Under the pieces are notes generated by a model. The model saw only the letters and a list, made by a program, of their open reading frames with translations. It was not told where the DNA came from and made no database searches. Made by a program: the position numbers and the translations under genes. From Scytalidium lignicola (lineage: Eukaryota > Ascomycota > Leotiomycetes): DNA of 64,000 nt. Of this stretch, positions 45,533-56,860 are shown piece by piece. How positions within the stretch are numbered: position 1 is the first letter of the stretch; each line of letters starts with the position of its first letter. The DNA is taken from NCBI GenBank assembly GCA_002812745.2, contig NCSJ02000029.1, forward strand, positions 1 to 64,000, read 5' to 3'.

Positions 45533-46459
45533 TTAATTGAGATATTTTCCAAAGAATTCCACTACCTTTGGACCAGACTCTGAGAGACCGTCATAGAGGT
45601 CGAAATGGTTCTTCCCTTCAACAATGAAAAGCTCCTTGGGTTCCTTAGCAGCTTCCACCGCAGCCTTGCTATAATGGAGAGTCTCTGCCTCGGACCCCGC
45701 AATCATCAGTAGCGGCCGTGGTGAAATGAGGTGCTGGAAGTTGAAGGAGTCGTAGCTGATCAGTAGATCGAAGCTAGAAAGAGGAACTTTCTGAGTCGAA
45801 CGCTCATGTTGTCCTCTCTTGGTTCCGTAATAGCCTGCCGCCGCTTTGAAAAATGACTCCGTATCCTCAGGTTGTTTAGCAGGATCCATTTCGAACATTG
45901 GTGGTGCCTCAGAATGCTGGCCGCTGGCCTCGGCTGTACGCCATTGACCAGCAGCCTGGAGCGTAGCAGCGATTATCTCGGGGTTCTCTTTGTTCTTTTC
46001 ATCAACTCCACCACAGCGTGTCATACGACCTATGCAAGCAGCACTAACAGTGGCGAGCGCTCGAATGCGACTGTCTGACTGTGCTGCGTAGGACGTGTAG
46101 CCTCCAGATGCACAGATACCTAGAACTCCGATACGTTCTGGATCAACTTTTCCTTTCAATGTGGTTAAATAGCTGACTGCCGCTTTGACATCCTCCACCC
46201 GCTGATGGGGGTCTTCAAGGCCGTGAGGCTCGCCTGTGCTTTCGCCCTGATAACCAGCATCGAATGTGAGAGCATAAAACCCGGCTTTAGCCAGGACTCG
46301 TGCGTAGTCGGCGGATGTCTGCTCTTTCACAGCAGTCATAGGATGGCCAACTACGATGGCAGCCCCCTTACGATCTGGAGAGCCCTCTGAGGGACTGTAG
46401 AGCTCGCCGCATATTTTCAGCATAAAAGATGGGAAGTACACCTTTGTTGGAGAAGCCAT
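45533..46459 (-). CDS. Alpha/beta hydrolase of the YcjY/polyketide-transferase type
   Basis: 308 residues from the ATG at 46459 (the frame continues 21 codons upstream). The alpha/beta hydrolase core is clear: AAIVVGHPMTAVKEQ, FDAGYQGESTGEP, the nucleophile elbow GVLGICASGGYTSY and the C-terminal histidine in EGKNHFDLYD. The nucleophile position is Cys116, not Ser. That variant is found in the YcjY-like family and in fungal thiohydrolase or acyl-transferase enzymes such as the af380 polyketide transferase. Which reaction it performs here is not known. No signal peptide; cytosolic. No biosynthetic core gene is nearby. Confidence 0.85.
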   Translation of the reverse strand: MASPTKVYFPSFMLKICGELYSPSEGSPDRKGAAIVVGHPMTAVKEQTSADYARVLAKAGFYALTFDAGYQGESTGEPHGLEDPHQRVEDVKAAVSYLTTLKGKVDPERIGVLGICASGGYTSYAAQSDSRIRALATVSAACIGRMTRCGGVDEKNKENPEIIAATLQAAGQWRTAEASGQHSEAPPMFEMDPAKQPEDTESFFKAAAGYYGTKRGQHERSTQKVPLSSFDLLISYDSFNFQHLISPRPLLMIAGSEAETLHYSKAAVEAAKEPKELFIVEGKNHFDLYDGLSESGPKVVEFFGKYLN

Positions 46460-47106
46460 TGTATGTGTATATTGATTGGATAGAGGGAGTTCGGGAAGAG
46501 AGTTATGATTGTAAAAGATCAATTGATTCTAAAAGCTTCGTAATAGATCGCAGATTTCGTTAGGATGTTTAATAATGCTTCCCTCTTCTTCATGTTGAGG
46601 TGGAGGTAGGTCTATATATTTTGAATCGTCCTGAAATGTTGTGACGTAGAACCCCGATATATTTCGGGGTGGGGACAAAAGACGTTCTGTACCGCAACAG
46701 CTTGGTCCAAAGCGAGTTACTAACTTCACACCCTCTTCCGAAATTCTGGTGACCCCCCGATGCTTTTCGGATACAGATTTAACGGAGAATAAATGTTGAA
46801 TTGCTTACTATTATGGAGTACTAGGGAGAGATTTTGGGTGGATGATATTCCTGGATGTCGATTTTTGTCTGGCGAGCTTAACCGGGTGGGTCCCAGCGGA
46901 ACTGTAGCCCGAGGACAAGAAAATAAGTGGATTTATTAGTAATATTTGAGGTTGTGACATGGCATTGCATACATATACATAAGAGATGGATTTTCATCGT
47001 TGCAACAACTTCTTCTTTCATTCTTCTCCTTATATTTAGGAAGATTTAAGCATCCTAATTAGAACGCTCTCAATCGGTCGACGAGATTTTCGGGACGTTG
47101 GGACAA
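46460..47106. other. Divergent promoter region, hydrolase and HET genes
   Basis: About 650 bp between the hydrolase start and the HET gene start. No motif or repeat that I can support. Confidence 0.4.
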
Positions 47107-49223
47107 ATGCCGCGGAAGAAGGTATTTAGATATCAATCGCCCAACGGTCGCAGGGGGTTTTGGACTAACCTTTCGGTCCCCCTGTATATCTATCTAGGCC
47201 CGCAAGCCTGCCATTCGGCTCTGCTCAGCATGTGAACTTCTTGACCTGTCCCCTGACGCCACTACGCGTGACCTCGCCCAAATTCCGAAGCAGAAGAGAA
47301 TGGAGATTGGAAAGACATCTACATGTCCCTCCTGCCGGCTGTTTAGCGATTTTGAACGCCGGGACGACGAGCCGGTTGACTGACATCCGGGAGCTGGGTT
47401 TTGTACTTGGCGGGATTTCGATGGCAAAGTTAAAGTCTTTGTCGATGATGGGTCCAGAATAGTCTTCCTGAATGAACCTATAGCCAGTCCCCCACATGCA
47501 TACGGACGAATTGTCAAGAATCAAGCTGATGTTGGACTTTTCAAAAAGTGGCTTGCGCTGTGCGATCAAGTTCATGGAGACGAATGCGCTCCTATGGCCT
47601 GGAAGCTCTCAGAAGTCCCGGGGTTGAGATTGTTTCGAGTCATCGATGTGGAGGATATGTGTCTCGTGGAAATTAGCTCCAGTTGCAAATACTTGACTCT
47701 AAGCTATGTATGGGGTCGAGGGAACAAATACCTCGCCCTAACACGAGATAATAAAGCGCAGCTCATGACGCCGGGTGCTCTCCGCGCTCCTCTCCCTAAG
47801 ACGATTCGCGATACCCTCAACCTAGTCAAACTCCTGGGGGAAAGATATATCTGGATCGATTGTCTCTGTTTGATACAAGATGATCCAGATGATATGCAGG
47901 GGGGCATACTGAATATGGACATAGTCTACGAAGGCAGTGTTTTATGCATCGTCGCCGCGTCAGGAAAGGATGCAAATGCTGGGTTACCTGGTCTACTCCC
48001 ACACTCTCGACAAGTTCGGCAGCACATTGAAGAAGTTACACCTGGAGTTAAAATGATGAGGGTAGATCATTTCTATACAGACTTGATTGGTTCACCATAT
48101 GTAGAGCGAGGATGGACGTAAGCAATACCATATCTCAAACCATACAGCATTGACAAATAGACACTAGGTTTCAAGAATTTATGATCTCCCCGAGATGTCT
48201 CGTGTTCCTTGATTCAAGGGTATACTACCGCTGTTGTCACGTTGTGTGGGGCGAGGATACTGTTTACGATGATTTCCCCGAAGAAACGCATGGCAACGTT
48301 GGGACATCGCATATACTTCCTATATTTCGTCAGAGCACGGTCTCTCCTTGTACTTTATATACGGCCAGTATATCCCGCTTTAATGGCCGTCAACTCAGCA
48401 AGGAGAGCGATACCCTAAATGCTATGACGGGTGTCTTGAATCGGATAGTGCAGGAGACTGGTGGTAGCCACTATTTTGGGCTTCTCACATTATACTTCGA
48501 TCTAAGCCTTCTATTTTATCATGAATATGGAGGCGATGGACGCCGGCAAGATTTCCCCAGTTGGTCTTGGGTGGGCTGGAAAGGTGGCCCTCGTCATGTG
48601 GAACCTAGCCTCTTAGGTGACATTGATATCAATGAGTTGTTTAGCCAGGATTGGGGAGACAATCAGATTGCCCAAGAGTGGCTCGCACAAAAAACACACA
48701 TCATCTGGTACACAAGATGTCTGCAGACCGGTGAGTTGAGCTTAGTCTGCCATTCCAGAGCCATCACGACGGATGCAGATCAAACTCTAGAGGCGAACAG
48801 TCAGGATGATGATGATGTGCTTCGTCGAGACCTGCCGACAATACCAACGCAGCATATACTATCTCCAGATATTCCTCGTAAATACCCCATACTCCAGTTT
48901 TGGACTTGGAGTATACTGATCCCACCTCTAAATTTGATGAGTGGAGTGACAGTTACAGTCAGGGTTCTATCGTTAATGTCAAAAATATACTATCTGGCGC
49001 TATATATTTAGATGACCCGGGGTATGGACGAGATATGACGAGGCATTATGAAGTTGCACTGCTATCCAAAGCGGATCGATGCGCTTATTTATGGTCCATG
49101 GAGATGGGGATTGCAGATCAACCACTATACTGGGTCATGCTTCTCGAGTGGCAAGGGCCTTATGCTGAGAGGAAGGGGCTTGGCTTTATCTACCAAGCTC
49201 AACTGGAAATTTTACTAGCATAA
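47107..49223 (+). pseudogene. HET-domain protein gene with in-frame stop and frameshift
   Basis: Exon 1 (47107-47121, MPRKK) splices over a 76-bp intron to ARKPAIRLCSACELLDL, with a CPSCRLF motif after it. An in-frame TGA lies at 47381-47383; beyond it the same frame continues through the HET domain (YLTLSYVWGRG, TIRDTLNLVKLLGERYIWIDCLCLIQDD, VAASGKDANAGLPG, ERGWTFQE across an intron near 48122-48170). The domain's tail, FPSWSWVGWKGG, is intact. Near 48895, at a TTTT run, the frame is lost and resumes one frame over to finish at 49223 (VMLLEWQGPYAERKGLGFI). One stop and one frameshift make it probably non-functional. No N accounts for either break. I could not fit an intron over the TGA. Confidence 0.8.
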
Positions 49224-50392
49224 AATGACATAGTCATGTTGTTCATGCCCGAAATTTATGAGAATTGCTAAACGGTAAAATTGCCAAAAAGCCAAGAGAG
49301 CAAGTTTAATCTTACTACTACTACTGGAAGAAGTTAGTTAAGTTAGTTAAGTTAAATTAATTGTGTAAGCTTCTCGCTCTAGGCTATGAGCTATCCTAAT
49401 TATTCCGGTGCTGGCCATTGCTTCCAGGCTTAAAAACCTGCTGGTCGCAACCAATCAAGCCTAGAGGCTCAGGTATTGCTACCTCCCCTCTTACTCCGCC
49501 ACTTCCGCCTCCACTCCCCCTCTACTGGCTTCATTCTCTCCTTCCATATTCACTGCCATTTGAGATTGAAATCTGCCTGTTGCTTTCACTAATTGAATAA
49601 CCGCCTTGATAGCATTTATGTTTGGTTTCCACTTCTCCTTGCTTCCATCAATCTGTTTCCCTATTCGTCTATTTATCCATCCGCTCTATCCCTCTAGTGC
49701 ATATGACAGATCTCCCATCCTTTCACCCAATATTTCTCGTAGCACTTGTCTTTGCTCTGTCTATTGCGAGCATTGAAAGACAAAGTGGCGCACCGTCTCT
49801 TCTTCAACACCGCATTGACATCTCGCTGACTCTGCTCTGTGTATTCGTGCCATCAGACCGTTTAAAGCTAAATGTCCTGTCTGTAGCTGGATAACGATAG
49901 CTGCATCTTGACTATTCAAGGTACGCCAGATCTCGAATTGCCTACTACTTCTTTTTCAAAGACGATAACAACAAGCAAAGAGTTCAGCAATCGCACTCTC
50001 CTCCTTATTATATCAGTTCTTCTCACAGAAGCAGTCGCTCGTCTACATGCGATGCAAGACTATATAAAACTGAATATAATCACTGACTCGATAACGAGGC
50101 TCGAAGCTGATTGCGGATCATAGAGATGCCGATTTCCTAGATCAGGACAGTGCCCCAGGCGACGCCCATTCCCGTTTCAGTTAGCGGTCTGCCACTGACC
50201 TGCGCTTGTATCTGCAACCCAGACAACGATATCCTCTCAGACTACCGTATTACAGTAGCCACGGAGCTGATGGTGCTTTTAATTGTTCAAACCGCTCGAT
50301 ATCTAATCAATGCGATCAAATTATAGTATTAGGATTCTAACTAGGATTGCCTTTGAACTAGGATTCGCGAGCTTACTGCCCTCGACCTCAAT
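49224..50392. other. Intergenic region before the Zn2Cys6 gene
   Basis: 1.17 kb without a recognised gene. A short tandem repeat of AGTTAGTTA lies at about 49334-49350. Several open frames of 60-90 codons have no similarity that I can see. The promoter of the downstream regulator must lie here. Confidence 0.4.
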
Positions 50393-52479
50393 ATGCGCAC
50401 TCGACAAGAGACTTCTGATGGAATTAGGAAGAGAGCATGTGTAGAGTGCAGACAGCAAAAAGCTAGTAGCTCGCGGCATTGTGTTCCACTATTGGGTAAT
50501 GCTAACTGTTATGCGAGTAGATGCGATGTACGGATGGTTCAGAGGAGTCTGGGACGCCTTGTTCGCGCTGTCGGCGACACAAGATACCGTGCGTCTATTC
50601 AGCTCCTTTCCATCGAGTGCACAAACGAAAGTAAGCACTATCCTCTCCATCTTGTCTCTCAATTCTCATTGCTAGCAAGACGTATGAAAGAGCTCGAGGA
50701 AGAAGCTTCAGCCCTACGACGAGAGTTGCAAGATGCTACCACTCCACCCACTTCCAGTGAGTCTTGTACTCCCACGTGTAAGATGGCTTCTATGGTTAGC
50801 TGACATTTTAAAAGTGACAAGAGCTCAAGGAACCCAGAACGACGAGCCGACGGAGGCTAGATCGATTGATGGACTCGAGCTTAGCTCTGCTATTATAGAT
50901 CACTGCTTCAAGCTATTCTTCCGTGACTACCACTCCTTGATTCCAGTTCTTGATCCTACAACCACGCCGAATCTCCTCTATGGAAAGTCTCTAGTCCTAT
51001 TTTGGGTAGTAATCTCCATTGGTGCTCGAAAGAACTCGGCCCATCCAAATCTGATAACTGCTCTGTCCCCGCGAGTTTCTCCGCTTGTCTTAGTCTCACT
51101 GAACACTCGGATCAAACCGCTTGAAGCAATCAAAGCCATGCTACTACTTATGGAATGGCCATTCCCATCAAGCTCCTACCAGTATGAGCCTTCATTTGTA
51201 TTGAGCGGTGCGCTGATTCACATGGCAATGCAAAACGGCTTGCATACCCCATATCTTAGCAAGGAGACACCAAAATTGGAAGCTCAGTCTAGCTTCGTCG
51301 AGTCTACCGCGGTGGAGAGGGCACGATTGTGGACCTACGTTGTCATTATCTACCAAAGGTAAGACTTAACGCCCCATCTCAAGATTTCTAACGCTTAACT
51401 ACGTAGGTCTTGTTCTGGGTGTGGACATCCACCTCTATTGTCTGTCGATGCATATACCGAGCAAGAACAATTTCAGAGCATGTTATTACAACTTCCCACT
51501 GACTTACAATTACAGCTTCAGCTTACCAATATCATGGCGCGCGCACAGAAAACATTCATCCAATTCGGCTCAAGGAAGCTAACTATACAGCAAGAGCAAG
51601 AATTAGATTCTGTTTTGAAAATGGTCACTGGTCAAATTGACAATTTAGAATTTACTACATCATCAGGTAGGTGTGATTAATCATAATACTTTTCAAAATC
51701 AGACTAACAAGCGCGTGGACTGGGGAAAGTTTCATGTGGCCATCTGTCGTTTAGAAATTCTTGCCATGAACTTTTTCAAACCATGGGAAAGCATTGATGT
51801 ACAGACTTGTCAATCAATCTTCGACACGGCCCTTCAAGTCTTCGCCTTTATACACGAGCAGGAAACGAATCATAAGCTCAGCAGCTTCTGTCCGCGCTTC
51901 GTCATTTCCGCAGTCAAAATGGGGCAAGCTCTTATGTTTCGGCTACTTAAAGGACCCTTTGCAAGCTATTTTGACGAAAATCTTGGGTCCTCAATGTTTC
52001 ATACAATGATCGCCTTCATGAAATCCGTTTCTCTTGAAGACGGCGACAAAGTTCATAGAGCAGTAAAAATCGTTGAACAGATGTGGGACATCGAAAACAT
52101 GTTTAAGGATGCAAACGGAGATTGGGATATTGAATTGCGAATTAAACATAGACTCTGCGCGAGTGTGGTCCATGAGATAGGTATTCGCTGGAGAGAAAAG
52201 CATCTAAACATAGATAGACCTGGTGGTTTCGGGCATGATTCCAGTAAGTTCTTTGTTTTGAAATTAAATCACACAGATAGCATAGCACTAATCATCTTGT
52301 TATAGCTGCTATGCCGCCCCACACAACTGCTATCCATCCAGATCAAATCATTCCCAACAATGAGCAAAATATTGCTATGGGCTCCATAGGTACGAATGCA
52401 TTTATGGATCCGTTAAGCGGGTTTCTGAGGGAGTTCGACTTCGATCTGGACGACNTTTTTCGACTCGCAATTCGTCTAG
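50393..52479 (+). CDS. Zn2Cys6 transcription factor, Leu3/War1-like layout, with a GC-AG intron
   Basis: The zinc cluster spans the first intron. Exon 1 (50393-50461) ends CVECRQQK and exon 2 begins at 50521 with MRCTDG, giving a canonical CX2CX6C (Cys16, 19, 26) and then CSRCRRHKIPC (Cys37, 40, 47). The intron (50462-50520) starts GC rather than GT, has a CTAAC branch site and ends TAG. A leucine-rich coiled coil (RMKELEEEASALRREL) follows, then the regulatory domain (FFRDYHSLIPVLDP; LFWVVISIGARKN; LSGALIHMAMQNGLH). Further introns bring the frame to FDFDLDDFFDSQFV and a TAG at 52477, once the N at 52455 is removed; with the N kept the frame runs on with unrelated sequence. Targets unknown. 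It lies between a broken HET gene and the decayed region on its right. Confidence 0.8.
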
Positions 52480-52694
52480 TACTAGTACTGCCACAGAAAT
52501 ATTGTTTGAAAAATAAAACCTCCGAGAAATGGAACCAGGTTACATACTATGTTGAAAAAGCAGCTTCTGGGCTTCTCTTCAAGGTCTAACTCTCAAGCCC
52601 AGCACAGCCATCGATGAACTGCCATAGTAGAAGTGACTAACCTACAAAAGAAGAGTGTGAAGCTAGTCAATCTAAATCTAAAAAGGATCATACC

Positions 52695-53000
52695 TTATAT
52701 CCTTGTGAACTGATTTGGCCACCAGGACCCCACTTCCAACTTTGAGGCAACCCTCAACACCCAGTCCGGCTCCCTCAAGAACTGCCCAGCAACTAGAACA
52801 ACATCTGCCATCGTCTGTCTAGTGTTTTTGTCATACGTCGCATCTTCTCCTGCCTCACCTTCCGCGTCCGGGCCCTTCTCGGACTGATTCCCGCCCTGCT
52901 CCACGATCTCTCTCGCCTGTTCTGCTGTCGTGATCATGCCAACAGCACCGACCAACAGCTCCAGCTTATCGGAGCGGATGGTATCTGATCCTGCCAGCAA
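52695..53000 (-). pseudogene. YqjM-type Old Yellow Enzyme, C-terminal fragment
   Basis: About 100 residues match the end of YqjM-class NADPH dehydrogenases: LVGAVGMITTAEQAREIVEQGG, then ADVVLVAGQFLREPDWVLRVASKL and WPNQFTRI. The phosphate-binding lysine/arginine loop region is partly present. Nothing of the preceding barrel follows upstream on the minus strand for 3.5 kb. The N-terminal part of what looks like the same gene lies colinear at 56483-56860. Together they make one split pseudogene with its central part missing. Confidence 0.75.
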
Positions 53001-53762
53001 TGTTCAAATGGTAGTCTTTGGTGTTAACCCCATTGAGAAGCTGGCCTGGATGATTCCCAAGCAAGACGGGTGAGCAGAGGTGAGGCGGTAGAAAGTGCAA
53101 AAGAAGCCAGTAATAGACTTTTGTCTTAATATTTATTCTTGTAATCAGTTACTAATCAGGGTATACTAACAAAATAAAGTGCGCTGTACAGTATAACTAA
53201 CAACTTACGGCTGTTGGCTTCTTTTTGGTATGCTTACAGGCCCCTAGGCCTGTAAGCGAAACTCTGTAGGGCCTGTAGCCTGTAACCTATAAACTTAACA
53301 GTAACGATAACACTATATTTTATGAGACAATAAAATAATATTTAGTACAAGTATTAACAAATTCATCTAGATAAAAATCGAATATATGTGTAAAATTAGT
53401 AGTAGAATTGATGGTAAAATTAGTAAAATTGGTAAATAATTGGTGTGTAGCCTAGGGCATACAACAATGGCTCAATTATTTACGTATGGGCTAGGCCGTA
53501 CGTAAATGGGGAATATTGGTGTATGGCCTAGGCCATTGGCGAATGGGCAACATTGGCGTATGGACTAGAACACATATATGATGAGAAGGACAGAGAGTGC
53601 ATGAAGGTACAGGCGGAGAGGACAGGTGTCCATTTTTATGAAAATAGAATTCTAGTTTATAAACCTATACCAAAGGCAGTGTTGATAAGAGAAACTAAAA
53701 CTTGTAGTTCGTTTGAATATTATTTCAGACAGACTTCTATAAGCTATTTATGAAGCTTGATC
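53001..53762. other. Repeat-rich spacer with palindromes
   Basis: Holds an inverted repeat with 11-bp arms (GCTTACAGGCC) around a 4-base loop at 53232-53257, followed by further GCCTGTA units. Near 53438, 53514 and 53550 are imperfect direct copies of TTGGTGTATGGCCTAGG. Another stem with 9-bp arms, ATTTACGTA, lies at 53478-53507. Probably remains of a mobile element; no gene. Confidence 0.45.
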
Positions 53763-55340
53763 TTAGGGAAATGTCCAGACCTGTTCTATAAAGGCAATAA
53801 CATCTTTAGCGAACTCGTTCGGCTGTTCCAGCGCGGCAAAATGTCCGCCCTAGGCATCTTTCGTAAGCAAAGAATAACCAACTTCTGGATTATATTTCTC
53901 AAACCTTTTCATGTTGTTTCCAAAATACCATGTTCCCTGTAGTTTCTATCCACGATCGTGGGATTGGCACCAACTCCTTCGGGAAGTACGAAAATCCTAG
54001 AGGTTTATTGATGTACCATCTCGGATCCATCGCTGGCATTAACTTAGGTGGAGGGAAAGACTAGACTTATGTTAGGTTCAATTTGACATTTCTCAAGGAC
54101 AAGGGATTTGTACTTCACGGTAATGATAGATTGATCTGGGGAATGTGTCGGTAAGCCAGTATAATGTTACTGATGCGAGAATAGTATCAAGCGGCAATGG
54201 TTCGTCCACCCAGTGGACAAACTTTTCTCCAATCCTGTGAGAAGGATTAGAGGGAAGAATGTTATATATAATTCTATTAATTACTTACCAGGTCAACAGT
54301 GCAAGCGGATTCGTCGATAGGGCATTTCCAATAGTGCTAGGCCGAGTCCCTTGTTCAACGAGATATCCTGTTCCGAAAGATGTAAACAGTTTAGCTCGAT
54401 CCAGACCAGATTTCTCGATATCTGATATCGACGTATCCGACACTTCGGGAGGTTTCGACATAAAACAGGCGTTTACTTTTCAATCCAGTCAGTAATGCAG
54501 ATAAAATATTAGAGATAGTAGTAACCACGCACAGTGTATAGCTGTAATTCAGTCCACAATTTAGCATATGACAGGCAAAAGTTTTCAGTTTCGGCTCGGA
54601 TATACCTTTGCAAGCATCATGATCAACTGCTAATATTCTTCCAATTTTGGCACCAATATCCCCACCCTGTGCTATATAGCCCTTTTCAAAGCCAAGATTT
54701 ATCATAACTTGATTAATAACCCGAGCGATATCCTGAGTGTCAAAATTCTTATCCAACGGTGGCCCTGATGAAAAAGTATAGCCGGGAAGCGATGGTACTA
54801 CAAAGTGATACGGCAAAGAGTTGGGGTTGTATCTATCTCGGATTAGTGATAAAAAGGGAAGAAATTCGAAAAAGCTTCCTATAATATTCTTAATAAGGCA
54901 CACCACAGGAGATGGTAAAACTGGACGTACCGGGCCAGCCATGTATGAGCATAACAGGAATCGCATTTGGTTTCTGGGAAAAGAGCGCTAAGAAGTGGAT
55001 TGTCATCCCTTCAATATTATAGGTAAATTGAGGAAAGCTATTAATATAGCTCTCTACAGATCTCCTGATTCTGCGTTAGTATTGCATTTCTGTGTCTCGA
55101 AGTGGGTGATTAATATTCTTACCATTTGAAGTCCATCCACGATTTTTTGGCAGAAATGAGCCATTCCGTAGTAATTCCATATCTATGGTCTTTTTGCAAG
55201 CTTTCGTAAGTTGGCGATGCGATCTTAGAGAGCTGTATCAAAGTCTGCATTTCTTCAATACTTTTTTCAGGTATATAGACTTGGAATCTGCTCGGGGGTA
55301 TTTTCACCCCTTGTGGTATCATATTAAATAGCGGATCCAT
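53763..55340 (-). pseudogene. Epoxide hydrolase pseudogene
   Basis: From the ATG at 55340 the sequence shows the EHN-type N-terminal region (MDPLFNMIPQGVKIPPSRFQVYIPEK), then an alpha/beta hydrolase part: FFEFLPFLSLIRDRYNPNS, PYHFVVPSLPGYTFSSGPPLD and the nucleophile elbow YIAQGGDIGAKIGRIL with its aspartate. The HGWPG-type oxyanion motif appears only in damaged form. The end is recognisable much further on as GGHFAALEQPNEFAKDVIAFIEQVW, stopping at 53763. Between 54490 and 53860 the frame is broken by many stops and shifts. The family opens epoxides to diols. The gene is dead. Confidence 0.75.
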
Positions 55341-56482
55341 GTTCCTCCTCACTCTAGGGTTAGACTTTACACTGAGATTGTTTTCAGAGCACGTTCCTAG
55401 GTGACATTCTACTCTCGACCATATATTTAAGATAACGCATCCTCAAAATAATTTGATCTCGGAAAAGTCGGCTTATGCGATCACGTGCCTACGTACTACG
55501 TAAATACTTTATGCAAGCTTTCATTTGTATTTGTAATTACCATGAATAAGTATATTTTCAGTTTTGGATGTGTCATAAAGATAACCCTAGTATTTAAGTA
55601 GATGAGCTTTTCCTAAACAAAAACACTTCTTTGTACTAGAAATGGATGGCAGAGGNAAAAGTCTCATGTTACCGTTTGAGTTAGAAGGGTAATTTTTATT
55701 AAATTATGTTTGAAAGAATAGAGCTTTTATCTTTAAACTTGGCCAACAGCATCTCCTGGTGTAGTTTTGTGGTTTTTGGGTTTGATATAGCTGAAAAGAT
55801 TACCGACTGCAAGTTGAAAGGGAAAATCTAGAACTGCAAGTAATTATGATAATAGAAGGTACTAGCCAGCTATGGCTGATATGAATGCAGTGGCTCCCGT
55901 TGCCTAAATATGCTAAGGATATGTTAGCATTTCCTTAAATATTACAAGGATTACATGATGTAATAAATAGAGCCTTGCAGCTTATGGATAAGCACAACTT
56001 ATTGTAAAGGACTTTAAATGAGAAATTTCCAGTAATGTGCAGTGATTTCATTAATGTTATAAGATAAGTGTTATAACCTTTATATGTCTATAATTTTATA
56101 ATCACTATAGATAACAATATATAAATTAAACATAAGTTTTATAAATACTTTGTGAATATGTTATTTTTAGAATAAAGTTGTTTAAATCTAAAATAATAAA
56201 GTTAAAAGTATTTTATTATTTATAAACAACTTAAATAAGTATTATGTATATTCTGGTTATTTTCCTTCTTTTATAATAATAAACATTTTATACAAGTTGT
56301 ATTTTGAAGACTAATAAGCTTATAAATATAAAAGCTTTTTTAAGATTTTTTATTAATTATATTAATAGTTAACCTTATACTTATTAAGTAAATAAGTCTA
56401 GTATATAAACAAAGTATATCTTTATTTTAAAGCACTTTAATAAAGCTTATGTTAATTATTATTATAATAATAAAAGAAGTTG
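55341..56482. other. AT-rich, gene-free block
   Basis: About 1.1 kb, extremely AT-rich from roughly 55900, with no open frame of note and one N at 55656. It ends abruptly at the OYE fragment. The composition fits a RIP-mutated repeat, but no ends could be defined. Confidence 0.5.
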
Positions 56483-56860
56483 TTATTTCTTGGACTTTCT
56501 CCCGAGCACTGTTGAGACCCAAGCGGTACTACTCTTGCGACCAGCATGTACTATCTGTACATCTGGGAGAGCATCTTGAGACTTGACAAAGTCGGCAACT
56601 CGTTTCAGGCCTTCACTTTGCGCATTATCCCACAAGCCAGGACAATTTGGTGAAATTCTCCCGTTAGGCTGAACTGCTGTAGCTCCAACGAAAACTAGAG
56701 TAGCTCCCTTAATAGCGTAGTGACCAAGTGTCGCAACGTGATAGTCCCTCAAGGCGCCAATGTTGGGTCCAGACGATGCTGAAGAGTACTGGCACATCGG
56801 AGAGATGATGATGCGATTGCGAAGAGTAACATTGCGAATTTAGAGAGGTCTGAATAGTAT
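56483..56860 (-). pseudogene. YqjM-type Old Yellow Enzyme, N-terminal fragment
   Basis: Reads LFRPL, an in-frame TAA (56840-56842) where Lys is expected, then IRNVTLRNRIIISPMCQYSSA, the FMN-binding start of YqjM-class enzymes with its Cys in SPMCQYS, DYHVATLGHYAIKGATLVFVGATAV, GRISPNCPGLWD and VQIVHAGRKSST. Homology fades at the junction with AT-rich DNA near 56480. It pairs with the C-terminal piece at 52695. The stop codon and truncation make it a pseudogene. Confidence 0.8.

Noticed and set aside
47341..47420. An intron that would remove the in-frame TGA of the HET gene
   Set aside because: Candidate donors are non-canonical and too close to the branch site; none keeps a sensible frame, so I treat the TGA as a real stop.
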